DNA of 42,447 nt from a virus. Of this stretch, positions 4,415-18,300 are shown piece by piece. The DNA is taken from positions 1 to 42,447 of the IMG/VR virus record IMGVR_UViG_3300031774_000045. One strand, 5' to 3'. The notes beneath the pieces were generated by a model, which was given only the letters and a program-made list of their open reading frames with translations, had not been told where the DNA came from and did not search any database. The position numbers and the translations under genes are program-made. Position 1 is the first letter of the stretch. The number at the start of each line of letters is the position of its first letter.

Positions 4415-6340
4415 ATGCCATTAGTCAACTTCAATAATCTGGATTTTGACCAGATTAAAACAACTCTTAAAGATTATTTAAGAGCAAATTCAAATTTTAC
4501 TGATTATGACTTTGAGGGATCTAATCTCTCATCGATTATTGACGTATTGGCATATAATACATACATCACTTCATATAACGCGAATATGGTCGCAAATGAA
4601 GTATTCATTGATAGTGCAACTTTAAGAGAAAATGTAGTATCTCTTGCACGAAATATTGGTTATTTGCCTAGATCAAGGAAAGCATCTATTGCAACAATCA
4701 GTTTTTTCGTTGATTTGAGTGATGTTACTCCTGCACCATCAACATTAACGCTGAAAAGAGGTCCTGTTTGTGCTTCACAGGGTTCTTTTGCACAAGAATC
4801 ATTTGTTTTCTCCATTATAGAAGATATTACAGTTCCTGTAGTTGATAATATTGCTTCATTTGATGAAATTTCTGTTTATGAAGGCAGTTTAATCGTATCA
4901 AACTTTACATATTCTTCTCAAAATCCAAATCAAAAGTTTATTTTGGATAATAGTGGGATCGATACTCAATTAATTAAAGTTTCTGTTAAAAATAATTCAG
5001 CAGCGACGGCAACTGTCAAATATACATACCAAGATGATATTTTAGACATTGATAGTGGATCAAAAGTCTTTTATCTGCAAGAAATTGATGATGAAAGATA
5101 TGAAATATTCTTTGGTGATGGTGTTTTTGGTAGAAAGTTAGAAGAAAGTAATTATGTTGAAGCATCATACATTGTAAGTAGTGGTGACAGTGCAAATGGT
5201 GTTAGTCAATTTGCATATAGTGGTATCTTACAATATACCAGAAATGGTATTACATATTCTGTAACAACTGGAGTGTCACTTGTCACTACAGATTCAGGTT
5301 CTTCTGGTGGAGAAGAGATTGAAGATGTAGATTCAATTAGAAAATTTGCTCCTAAGATCTATGCATCTCAAAATAGAGCACTGACATCAAATGACTATGA
5401 GAATCTTATACCATCTAAGATTTATCCAGAAACTGAATCTATTTCTGTATTTGGTGGGGAAGAATTGGTTCCTCCTCAATATGGAAAGGTCTTTATTAGT
5501 ATTAAACCTCGATTTGGTGACTTCTTACCAAATCTAATTAAAGAAAATATCAAACTCAAACTTAAAAAGTATGCTGTTGCGGGTATTGTATCTGAAATTC
5601 TAGATCTGAAGTATTTGTATGTTGAAGTGGACTCAAATGTATACTACAACACCAATTTGGCACCCAATACAGACTATGTTTCAAGTTTAGTACAAAATAA
5701 TGCAATAAAATATTCAGAATCAACAGAATTGAATAGGTATGGTGCAAGATTTAAGTATAGTAAATTCTTAAAAATAATTGATGATAGTGATGTCTCAATT
5801 ACATCCAATATAACGACAATTCAAATAAGAAGAGATTTGAGAGTTGTCTTGAATGCTATTTCAGAATATCAAATTGGATTTGGTAATGAATTTCATATCA
5901 AAAATCCAAACGGATTTAATATCAAGACTAGTCCCTTTAGGGTATCTGATATTTCAAGTGAAGTATATCTCTCTGACATTCCAAATTCAAATAAAGAAAT
6001 GGGAACACTTTTCCTATTCACACTTCCAAACAAAAATTCCACAACTCCAACAATAGTAAAGAGAGGTATTGGAACGATTGATTATAAGAAGGGAATACTA
6101 ACTCTGAATCCAATCAATATAGTTTCTGGAAAAATTAAAGATGGGCAGGCAATTATGGAAATTTCTGCATGTCCTAAATCAAATGATGTTGTCGGAGTAC
6201 AGGATCTTTATTTGCAACTAGATATTAGTAGTAGTAATTTTGATATGGTTGTTGATGATATTGCTTCTGGATTAGATCCATCAGCATCAAATTATAATGT
6301 CACTTCTAGCTACAGCAACGGGAATTTAGTAAGACCATAA
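4415..6340 (+). CDS. 6: gp6, baseplate wedge subunit
   Basis: The 641-residue protein is close to T4 gp6 (660) and follows gp25 directly, as expected. The N-terminal region (LDFDQIKTTLKDYLRANSNF, then SSIIDVLAYNTYITSYNANM, residues about 8-60) is the family signature, followed by a baseplate J-like core with FFGDGVFGRKLEESNYV (about residues 231-247) and a SIRKFAPKIYASQNRALTSN segment (about 307-326). gp6 dimers form the continuous ring that joins the six wedges around the hub and rearrange when the sheath contracts. No inserted repeat domains are visible, unlike in the downstream baseplate genes. Confidence 0.93.
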   Translation: MPLVNFNNLDFDQIKTTLKDYLRANSNFTDYDFEGSNLSSIIDVLAYNTYITSYNANMVANEVFIDSATLRENVVSLARNIGYLPRSRKASIATISFFVDLSDVTPAPSTLTLKRGPVCASQGSFAQESFVFSIIEDITVPVVDNIASFDEISVYEGSLIVSNFTYSSQNPNQKFILDNSGIDTQLIKVSVKNNSAATATVKYTYQDDILDIDSGSKVFYLQEIDDERYEIFFGDGVFGRKLEESNYVEASYIVSSGDSANGVSQFAYSGILQYTRNGITYSVTTGVSLVTTDSGSSGGEEIEDVDSIRKFAPKIYASQNRALTSNDYENLIPSKIYPETESISVFGGEELVPPQYGKVFISIKPRFGDFLPNLIKENIKLKLKKYAVAGIVSEILDLKYLYVEVDSNVYYNTNLAPNTDYVSSLVQNNAIKYSESTELNRYGARFKYSKFLKIIDDSDVSITSNITTIQIRRDLRVVLNAISEYQIGFGNEFHIKNPNGFNIKTSPFRVSDISSEVYLSDIPNSNKEMGTLFLFTLPNKNSTTPTIVKRGIGTIDYKKGILTLNPINIVSGKIKDGQAIMEISACPKSNDVVGVQDLYLQLDISSSNFDMVVDDIASGLDPSASNYNVTSSYSNGNLVRP

Positions 6341-6343
6341 CAA

Positions 6344-9300
6344 ATGTCAGATAAAAGAATCCAGTTTAACACAATTATCAATAACCAACTCCCACCTTAT
6401 ATCAAGGAGGAGTTTCCATTAGTTGCTGATTTTCTATCGCAATATTATATTGCTCAGGAATTCAAGGGATCTTCAATTGATCTTATACAAAATATTGATC
6501 AATATATAAAACTTGATGAGTCAACTTCACTTGTTGAATCATCGGTATTATATTCGGATATTGATTTAGATGATACTACTATTACAATTGATATTTCAAA
6601 AACTCCTGGAGGAACTAAAAGTTTTCCAAATTCGTATGGATTGATTCAGATTGATAATGAGATCATTACTTATACTGGAAAAACAGTTGATTCATTTACT
6701 GGTTGTATTAGAGGTTTCTCTGGAGTCACATCCATTGATGCTGAAGTAGAATTTTCATCTACTGAGGCAGATTCTCATGCTGCAGGAACAACAATCACAA
6801 ATCTGAGTGATTTGTTTCTCAAAAAATTCTTACTAAAAACAAAAATACAATTAATTCCTGGAATTGAAAATAGAGAACTTGATTCAAAAGTAAATCAAAA
6901 TATTTTAATAAAGCAATTTAAGGATTTTTATAGTAGCAAAGGAACTGACGAATCTTTTCAAATTCTTTTCGGAGCACTTTATAATGAAAAAGTAAAAATT
7001 GTAAGGCCAAGAGAACATTTATTAAGACCTTCAGATGCAAGATATAGAGTTACCAATGACTTTGTTGTAGAGAGTGTATATGGAAATCCATATGATCTTA
7101 CAAATCTTACATTATTTCAGAAAGCATATAATGGTATTAACCCCGCATATGGTCCTGTAGCATCAGTTGAAAAAATTTCTACATATGATAATTCAGATTA
7201 CTATCAATTAAAGATTGATGGTGGTTATGATAGAGATATTACTTATAATGGTGCAATATATGGTGATTTTTCTGCTCATGCAAAAACAAAAGTCATAGGA
7301 TCAGTATCTGCAGGAACCACTACAATTGATGTTGATTCTACTATTGGATTTCCAAATAGTGGAGAATTGTATGTAAACTATTCAAATTCAACTGGAATTG
7401 TTTCATATACATCAAAAACAAACAATCAGTTTATAGATTGTACGAATGTAACTGATAGTATTGCAGATACTTCATATATTGGCATTAATACTTATGCATC
7501 CGCAACTACTGGATTCGGAACAGAAATTTCTGTTAGAATTACTTCTGTCATCGATTCATTAACTTTAGATCCAGACTCCTATTTTTATACTAAAGGAGAT
7601 AATGTAAATATAAAAACTCTGGGAGAAGAAAATAATAGTATAAAATTTAAGAATTGGTTACTTAATGTTGCACCATCATATAAAGTTAAAAGTTTATCCG
7701 CAATAAGCACTGCTAATAAAATATATGCATTGGAATTTGATAAAGATCATATTTTTTATTCCTTTGATAATATTAAAATAACAGATGAAAATAATACTAT
7801 TGTTTCTGGATATATTTCTGAGGTAAGAAGCAGCAAAAAAGTAGTTGTAATATTAGATACACAAATTACTGTTTCTGATTCAAAAATTTATACTGCAAAA
7901 AGAATATTATCAAAACCCAATTTTAGTAATTTTAAAGGTGCAAATATTTTTAATGCAAATGTTCATAACACTTATGCACAAGGTGATACAGTTTTAATTT
8001 CTGCAGATTCGCTACCATTTTTTGATAATTCGCCATTAAATGTAGGATCTGGATCTATTTCTATAACTGGGACGTTTGTGGGGGATACCTTTCAAATTAC
8101 ATCATTAACTGATCATGGATTTTATACTGGAGATGAAGTTTACTATGCTCCAGAAAAAGTAGTTGTAAATGATACAATTGTAGATGGAACTTCTTTGGGA
8201 ATTGAAGAAGGACTATACTTTGTCAAGAGAATTGACTCCAATAATATAAAACTATCCAGAAGTAGATCTGATATTGATAATTCAAGATTTATAACTTTAG
8301 ACACTTCTATGGTTATAACAAATAATACATTATGCCCATATAAACTGTATGGAAAGGATTTAAAATCACAAAAACTTTTAAGAGAAATTCGTACTACAGA
8401 AATTACTGGAAAAGAATATAAAACAAATCCAGGAAAAATTGGAATTCTTGTTGATGGTGTGGAAATTTTAAATTATAAATCTTCTGACCTTTTATATTAT
8501 GGGCAAGTAAATGAACTTCTTGTAACCTCTCCCGGAAACAACTATGATATTATCAATGTACCAGAACTAACTGTTAATGATCGATCAGGAATTGGAGTTA
8601 CTGCACATCCTAGCATTCTTGGAGATCTAAAACGAATTGATATTATTGACGGTGGATTTGATTATCTAGAAGATCCAAAAATAGACATTACAGGAGGAAA
8701 TGGTGTAGGAGCGCAAGCAAAGGTTCACACCAAATTACAAACACATATAAATGAATTTAATTCTCAAATTGCTTCCAATTTAGTTTCCATTGGGGCATCA
8801 CTGTCTACAATTGGGTTTTCTACTTATCATAAGTTTAGGAATGGCGAACAAGTCATATATCAAACGAACGCTCAGACAGCAGTAGGAGGTCTCTCTACAG
8901 GCGCAAAGTATAATGTTGGGGTAGAGGATCCAAATACCGTTAAATTGTATAATACGTTTGCTAATGCTATATCTGGCATTAATACAGTTGTTTTGTCAAC
9001 ATATGGTATTGGAAATCATAATCTGGAATCCGTCAATAAAAAGAAAGTTATAGATTCCGTTAGTATAGTATCTCCTGGTGTTGGATATGAAAATAAAAAG
9101 AGAACTTGTTTTCCAGTAGGAATTGTTACATCCAAAAATTACATCAATATTGATAACCACAATTATCAATCAGGCGAACTATTAAAGTATTACAATAATG
9201 AAACTGGTATCTCAGGAATATCTACAAATACTGAGTATTATGTGACTGCAGTTGATGAAAATAATTTCCAATTGTCAGAAGTTGGTGCATCAGATGATAG

Positions 9301-12300
9301 AGAGTTTTTCTATAGAACCAATCAATATATAAATCTTGAATCTCAAGGTGATGGACTTCATTCTTTCAACTATCCAGAAATTTCTGTAAAAGTATTAGGA
9401 AATTTTGGTGTTTATTCAACATCGTTAACTGAATTTGAAGAATTCAAAGCTAAAATTAGACCAGTCTTTAGAGGATCCATTCAATCTGTACATTTAAGTT
9501 CTAAAGGATCTGGTTATGGATCTGAACAGACCTTAAATTCCCACAGAAAACCAAATGTTACAATAAATCAAGGCACCGGTGCTATTTTAAACCCAATTGT
9601 GTCAAATGGGAAGATTGTTGAGGTTTTAATTAATAATGTTGGATCTGGATATTATTCAGTTCCAGATTTAGTACTTACTGGTACTGGTACTGGAGCGTCT
9701 TTCACTCCAATAATTGAAGATGGTAAAATAATCTCAGTTAAGGTTATTTCTAAAGGATCGGGGTATACTCCGAGTACAACTACGTTACTTGTCACTACAC
9801 CAGGAAGTGGTTTTATTGTAGATCCCCAGATTCAGACTTGGAATGTTAATAATGTTCAAAAATATAGAGATAGAATATCGGCCGATGACGGGTTTATTGT
9901 AGAATCATCTAATCCCAACTTTGATCTACAATATACTCATTTATATGCCCCAAGAAAGTTAAGGGAAAAAATATATTCTATTAATCAGGTTGGAGAATAC
10001 TTATATTTCGCAAAAGATTTAGTAAAAAGTGGCAATGTAGAAAGTCTATCGTCAAACCACTCACCTATAATTGGTTGGGCTTACGATGGAAACCCAATTT
10101 ATGGTCCATACGCTTATGAGAATGCGACTGGTGGTAGTGTAACTCTAATGAAATCTGGTTATAGTATTAATTTGAAGGCAAATAGACCATCAACTTCATA
10201 TTTTCCGGAAGGATTCTTTATTGAAGATTATGAATACTTGAATTATGCTGATGATTCTGTTTTGGATAAAAATAATGGAAGATTTGGCATTACTCCAGAT
10301 TATCCAAATGGAGTTTATGCATATTTTTCAACAATAAACCCACTTAGTGCTGATTCTGGAGGAAGTTTCTCTAATTATAGAAGTCCAGTATTTCCATACT
10401 TGATTGGTGATGCATTTAAATCAAAACCAAACCCATTTAACTTCAAATCTTCATCAAATCAAAATGAATTTGATTTAAATGAAACTGACTATATGAGAAA
10501 TGTAGAGTATTACAATATTGGTGATGGACAGTTTTATTATGACTATATTGACCTACCAAATAATTTAGATCAAACATTTACAATCAAAAGTACATATTCT
10601 GGCAATATTGATGACGTTGTAGTTAATAGCGGTGGAGACGGATACAAAGTTAACGATACATTGGTTTTTGATAATGAAGATATTAATGGAAATATCATTG
10701 GAAATGGTGCATATGCAAAAGTTTCAAAAATCTGCGGAAAAAATGTAGATTCTATTAGTGTTGCAACAACTAGTTTCTATGGTGTTGAATTTTATCCAGG
10801 AAATGGAAAGAGTGATTATGTTGCGTATTTTGATTCGCCACACAATCTAAGAAACACAGATAGAATCAATGTTTCTAGTCTAAGTATTGCTTCATCTAAG
10901 ATAGGTGGATCTTATGTTGCTGGAATATCTTCAAATGCATTATTTTTAGTTGGATTGGGATCTTCTATTGTTGGTCTTGACGTTGTTGCAAATACTGGAA
11001 TAGTAACATCTATTAATGTTGCTGGAAATTTAACTTTTAATGCAATTAGAGAAAATGATATTATTCAAATTTCAGATGAAAAATTAAAAGTTCTAAATGT
11101 TAATCAAAATGCATCAATACTAAGAGTTTTGCGTGAAATTGATGGTACTGTTGGTGTAGCACATACAATTGGAGAAACCATTTATGAAAATCCAAGAAAA
11201 CTAACAATTAATGTTGGATTTAGAAGTGATTATCGATATAATGTAAATAGACAATTATATTTTAATCCAGTAGAGAGTGTAGGTCTAGGAACTATTTCCG
11301 GATTGGGTATTGGTGTCACTTTAAGTATACCAAATCCCGGAGTTGGAATTACTGAGATATTTGTTCCCACAAAAACCCTATATCTACCTTCACATGGATT
11401 TATTACTGGCCAGGCACTTACATATTCTCCAAATGGAGGAGATGTGCTTGAAGTATCTCCAGATGGAATTTCTACAAGTGTGACATTATCGGATCAATCG
11501 ATTTTATATGTTGCAAAAGTTTCTGATGATTTAATTGGACTTTCTACTGTGACAGTTGGTTTGGGTACGACAGGTAATTTTGTAGGAATATCCACAACAA
11601 CGAGTACGATTGGAACATTATTCTTTACTGGAATAGGAACAGGATTAAACCATAGTTTCAATACTAGGTATACTCCAATTACTGGACAGATTTCTAAAAA
11701 TACAGTAACAGTATCTACTTCTCAAACTCATGGGTTGGCAAATAATGATTTTGTTAATATTAACGCAAGTCCCGGATTAACAACGACACATTCGATCAAA
11801 TATAATGATTATAATAGAATTCTGATTACCAACACTAGATCATTCTCTGGCGTTAACACCACATCAAATACTATTAATATTGATGACCATGGATATAAAA
11901 CAGGACAAAAGATTTTACATACTGCAACTACACCAGCTGGTGGGTTAGTAAATGAAAAGACATATTATGTTGTAGTGTTTGATAGTGATAATATTAGACT
12001 CTCCACAACTCTTTTTGATGCTCAAAGTCAAAGTGCAAAAGTAGTTAATTTAACTAGCACTTCTTCTGGCAATATTTCTCTAGTAAACCCACAAATTATT
12101 GCATATAAAGATTCTACATTAAACTTCGACTTATCAGATTCCAGTCTCTCATATCAATTCTCATTTAATAATTATCCGGCATTTGATTTTAATCTTTATA
12201 GTGATTCTAAATTTACTGATTTATTTGAAACAACCAGGATAACAAACAACTTTGAGGTTCAAAAAACTGGAACTATTGGAGTTTCAACTGATGCTCAAAT

Positions 12301-15300
12301 TAGTATCAAAGTAAGTGGAGATTTGCCAGAAAAACTTTTCTATAAATTGTCTCCAGTATTTGATAATAATATCCCTGTAGTTAAGCAGGAAGTTATTGTT
12401 GACGATACTTTTGTTGGATTTGGTGAGATTCAAATTAATAATAGTAAGTATAATGGAAATAAGCAAATAATAGTTGATACAGATAAATCATTCACATATA
12501 CTCTAAATGAATCTCCAGAAAATTCATCATATTCTGCAGGTATTTCATCATTAACGTATGATACTGATTCATTATTTGCTAATGGTCCTATCTTTGATAT
12601 AAAACTTACTAATAAAGGATTTGGTTATTCAGATCTTCCAAATATAACCACAATAAATTCATCCATTGGTAAGAATGCTATTGTTGAGGTTAAAGGAAAT
12701 ACTATTGGTAGACCTAGGAGTGTAAAAGTTAATAATGTTGGATTTAATTTCCCATCAGACCATACTCTAAGACCGTCAACAATTCTACCACAAATTATAA
12801 GAGTAGATCCATTATCTTCATTTAAATCTATTGCAGTTTCTTTCTTTGGAAAGGGTTATGGAGTTGCTCCTAAACTTTTAGTATTTGATGGTAAAACAAA
12901 TGAGATCATTCCTGAAGTTGATATTAGATATGTTCCAAGAAACAATGTAGTTTCTATATTTAAAAATACTTATGGTATTAGTAATGTAACTCCAAAGATT
13001 CTTCCAATAGAAAATCCAAATGGTGTTCCAATTTCCAATATTGAATATAATAAAACTACAGATCAAGTTACAGTTACTTTAGCAGTTGGATTTAGTACAG
13101 CAGATTCTTTCCCAATTAAAGTAAATGATAAGGTAATGATTGAAAATATCAGTACCGGAATAGGAACTACTGCCAATGGATACAATTCAGAAGGATACGA
13201 TTATTCACTATTCACTATTGTTGCTGTTCATGAAAATCTTGGCGGACTTGGAGCAACTGTTGCTTATAATATGGGCAATTTATTATCAGGATCCAATTTC
13301 CCAGGAACGTTTGACAGTGCAAATTCTTCAGGGAGAATAATCCCAGAAAAAGATTTCCCTACATTTGATATTGAGTTAATTGCCAACAACTTTATTAAAG
13401 GTGAAGAAGTTTTCTCAAATACGGTTTTAAATGGTGTTGTTGATGATTGGGATCCTAAGAATCAATACCTTAAGGTACTATCAAAAGACACTTTTGTAAC
13501 TGATGAGAAAATTTATGGAGTTACATCCAAAAGTCAAGCACTTGCATCCAATGTTACTCAATTTTCCAGTTTTGCTAACTTAAATCCTTCTGCAAGAATA
13601 GAAAATGGTTGGCAAGAAAGTGCTGGATTCCTTAATTCTGATATTGAGAGACTGCAAGATGGATTGTATTACCAGAACTTCTCATATAGTTTGAAATCAA
13701 AAATTGATTATGATAGTTGGGATGATGTTGTAAGTACAATGAATCATACTGCAGGATTTAAAAAATTCTCAGATTTACAACTAGAATCAGATTCTGAAAC
13801 TAGAATGTCTGTTGGTGTATCGACATCATTAACAAATATTGAAATTATTAACCATCTGACAGGAGTTGTTGATTTAAACTGTGTTTATGATTTTGATTTG
13901 GTAAGAGAAAATTCTTTAATCATTTCTTCAAGATTGGTTTCTGATGAAATAATCTTTGAAAATAGAATACTTAATGATTATCTCGAATCAAAAGGAAATC
14001 GAGTTCTTGATATTGATGATTTTAGTGGGACATTTAATAGTAACCCAAGACCAACACCTTATTCTGAAGTATATCGATTTGATAAGTCTCAGGTAAGAGC
14101 TCAAAAACTATTTACATATGTATCAGATAAGAGATACTATGATGAGCGTCAGTTGATGATAGTCACTATTGTTAATGATAAAAATCAAGGATATTTAAAT
14201 CAATATGGCAGAGTTAAGAGCACATATGATATTGGAAGTTTTGATTTAGTTATGAGCGGTAGTGATGGAATTGTTAATTTCTATCCAAATAAGTTCAGAA
14301 TTAATGACTTTAACATTAGTGTTCTTGCATATAATGTCTATGATTCGATCCTTTCTGTTGGATCAACTGCAATTGGAGAATCTTTAGTAAGTACATCTAG
14401 TACTGTTGTTTCTACTGGAACCACTACTAATATTGTTTCTTTAGGTTCTACTTACACTACAAATAAAGTTCTTGTTGAGATCACCAAAGATGATGGAGAA
14501 TATCAATTTGATGAGATTAATATTATCTCAAATGGAACTGATGTTGAAATGGTTGATTATGGGCAACTCACAACAGACCCATCCATCTATTCTATAAGTG
14601 GATTTGGCACATACTATTCGTATATTGATGGATCAAATATTAAACTAGACTTTATTCCTGCAGTAGGAGTTGCATGTACAATCAATTCAATGCAAGTTTC
14701 TATCGCAAACACTGAAACCAGTGGAATAGGAACTATCACGATGGACAGAGTAATCTTAGAAACAAAGACTACTTCTATTTCAGCATCTGGATCACCAAGT
14801 GCTACTGTTGTTGGATCTTACTCTGACACTTATGATACTGCATATTTCATTGTACAAGTTGCAGATGAAACAAACATTGAATATCAGATGTGTGAAATTC
14901 TTGTTATTGATGACGATACGAATGCATACATTACAGAATTTGGTAATGTTGAAACCTCTTCTAGTCTTGGAACATTTGATGCAAATAGGAATGGAACTGA
15001 CGTTGAATTAACATTTACTCCAAATCCAAGCATTGATGTTCAGGTTAAAGTTTATATGAATGCTCAATATCATGCTGATAGTGACAATGATGTAATTGAT
15101 TTTACTAATGGAACTATTGAAAGTGCTGAAGGTACTTACACTGGAACGGAATCTGACATTAAGAGAAAATTTGCATTAAAGCATAAAACATATCCAATCT
15201 TTGAGAAATATTTTGATGGTAGTTCCTCATTAGTTAATCTAACAACCAATTCCGTCACTCTCAACAATCACTACTTTGTAACTGGAGAGAAGTTAAATTA

Positions 15301-18300
15301 TCACTATGCTGGTGCTGGATCAACTCAAGCAATTCAAATTGCATCCACAACTGTTCCTGGAATTGGAGTTACAGACAAACTTCCAAGTGAATTATATGCA
15401 GTTAAGATTAATGAGAATACCCTGGAATTTGCATCTACTGCTGAAAATGCATTAAAAGCAACTCCAGTCACATTTGATATTACAAGTGTTGGTATTGGAA
15501 CAAATCACAGATTTGTTGCAAATAATCAAAACGCAAAAGTTATTGTAACCATTGATAATGTTATACAATCTCCCATTGTAGGCGCTTCATTGACAACTAC
15601 TTTAGTCTCTGGTGCCAGCCAAGTTGATGACTTACTTACATTCTCTGGAATAACATCATTCTTTAGTGGAGATTTGATAAAAATTAATGATGAGGTAATG
15701 AAAGTTGAAGGTATTGGTATTGGTGCTACTAATATAATTAGAGTCAGAAGACCTTGGATGGGCACTGAGGTTGGAGTTCACTCTAGTGGATCAACAGTAA
15801 TTAAGATTGAAGGTAATTATAATATTGTAGGTAATGAAATTAACTTTGCTACAGCACCTTTTGGAAATATTCCTATTGGATCTATAACTAATCCTCCGGA
15901 TGAAAGAGATTGGACTGGAATCACAACTAGTTCATCTTTCCATGGAAGATCTTTCATGAGATCTGGAGTACCTAATAGTTCTGATGAGACTTATTATAGA
16001 AATTATATTTTTGATGATATTTCTGATCAGTTTACTGGATCACGTAGAGATTTTACCCTTAAGGAGTCGGGATCAAATATAGTTGGAATTAAGACAGAAA
16101 ATGCAATTATTTTAATAAATGAAATTTTCCAAGATCCTGGAGTATCAAACGACTACTCTTTGGAAGAAATTAGTGGAATAACTACAGTTTCATTTACTGG
16201 AACTGCAACATCTGCACCTCATGATGCAAATAGTACCAATCTTCCTTTAGGTGGAGTTATTGTTTCTGTTAGTTCTACTGAAGGATTTGGTTATCAACCT
16301 TTAGTTTCAGCGGGAGGAACTGCTGAGGTTTCAACAGCAGGAACTATAACATCAATTTCTATTGGATATAGTGGATCTGGATATAGATCAGGAATTGGTC
16401 AAACTGTTAGTGTTTCAATTCAACAGGAAAGTCTTGATGGTACAGATATAGTTGCTATTGGTACTGCTATTATTGGAACAACAGGATCTTTAACTGGTGT
16501 TGCAGTAACAAATTCTCAAGTATTCTACGCACCAAAAACTATAACAAATGTTGGATATAATTCAATAACTGGTATGAGTACAGTTACTACATCGACTGCA
16601 CATGGATTATCAGTTGGTAATGAAGTTGTATTGAGTGGAATTGCTCTTACTTGCACATATTCGGGTTCTAAATCTATTGCAGGATTTGCTTATAGTGCTG
16701 CAAGTGGTATTGCAACAGTAACGACTTCAGGTGCTCATGGATATAGTGTTAATCAGGATGTAATTTTCACAGGTATTGGTATGACTTGTGCGATTGATCC
16801 TTCCACTACACACACTTATCCTAGAACTACTGATCCATATTATACTGGATCAAGAATTACTAGTATTGGTAGTTCTACTGAATTTGTTACAAATGTGGGT
16901 GTTTCTACTGTTCCTACCTTCTATACTTCTGGAGGAACTGTTCAAGGTGCTATAATAGCACCTAGAGTATCTGATCCTGCTGCAGGTCAAGCAACAGTTA
17001 ATCTTGTAATTGATGATAATACTTTCTCAGTTAATACTGGAATTTCTACACGTCAACATTTTTATTCTAGAGGTGGAAAAGTCAATAAACCATTAAAAGT
17101 GTTATTTGACGATCCCCTATCATACTCCAATATTCCATTAATCTATAGTTCTTCATCAGTTGGTATCGGTACAGAATCCAAAATTGATATTGTTGTTGGT
17201 CAAGGATCTAGTGTAATTGATTTTGAAATTAAAAATACTGGATATTCTTATGGTATAGGTGACATTTTAACAGTTCCCTTTGGAGGAACAACCGGAATTC
17301 CAACATCTGCGGGATTCAATGAGTTTCAGATTACGATAAAACGGACATTTAATGATAAATTTAGTGGTTGGTCTATTGGAGAACTCCAAGTATTGGACAG
17401 TATTGAAGACCTATTTGATGGAGAAACTGTTACATTCACACTTAAGTCCAATCAACAACTTGTTTCTATCAATTCCAGATCTGGATCAAATGTCAATATT
17501 GAAGATACTTTACTGGTATTTGTTAATAATATCTTACAAATCCCAAATGAGGGTTATGTATTTAACGGAGGTAGTTTAATTACCTTCACGGAAGCACCTA
17601 AAGTTGATGATCTCTGTAAGATCCTTTTCTATAAAGGAACTGGATCAGTTGATGTTATTCCGACGGATATCCTAGAAACTGTTAAGGTTGGAGATAATCT
17701 GAAAATTGGATATGATTCCTTTATTGGACAACCTGCAACTTTCCAAGAAGAAGCAAGAACAGTCACTGAAATTAACTCTACTGACTTTGTTACTACGAAT
17801 CCATATTATGGTCCAGGAAATACTTCAAATGAAACCTTAACTAGACCTGTAGTATGGTGTAGGCAGACAGAAGATAAAATTATTAATGGTAAGGAAATTG
17901 GAAAAGACAGGATTCATTATGAACCTCGTATCAATCCATTTGCTTATTTGGTTCAATCGGTTGGAATTGGAACAACTATAGTTTCTGTTGATAACATTAG
18001 ACCATTCTTCAATCCAATCAATGAAAATAATATAAGTCTTGATTTCCAGAATAATGTTACATTTATTTCACAGGAAACTCAAGTATCTGCTTCTGCAACT
18101 GCTGTTGTTTCTGGACTTGGAACAATTTCATCTATAGTTATTTCTGATGGTGGAATTGGTTACTCAAATGCTCCTATCGTTATTATTCAAAATCCAGTTG
18201 GATTAGGAACAACTACTAGAGCATCTGCAACAGCATCAATTACTGCAGGTATCGTTACTTCAATAACGATGACTGGGCCTGGAACAGGATACACATCAGT

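Noticed and set aside
4405-4420. Programmed frameshift at the gp25/gp6 junction
   Set aside because: Stop and start simply abut (TAAATG); no slippery heptamer, and both proteins have normal family lengths.
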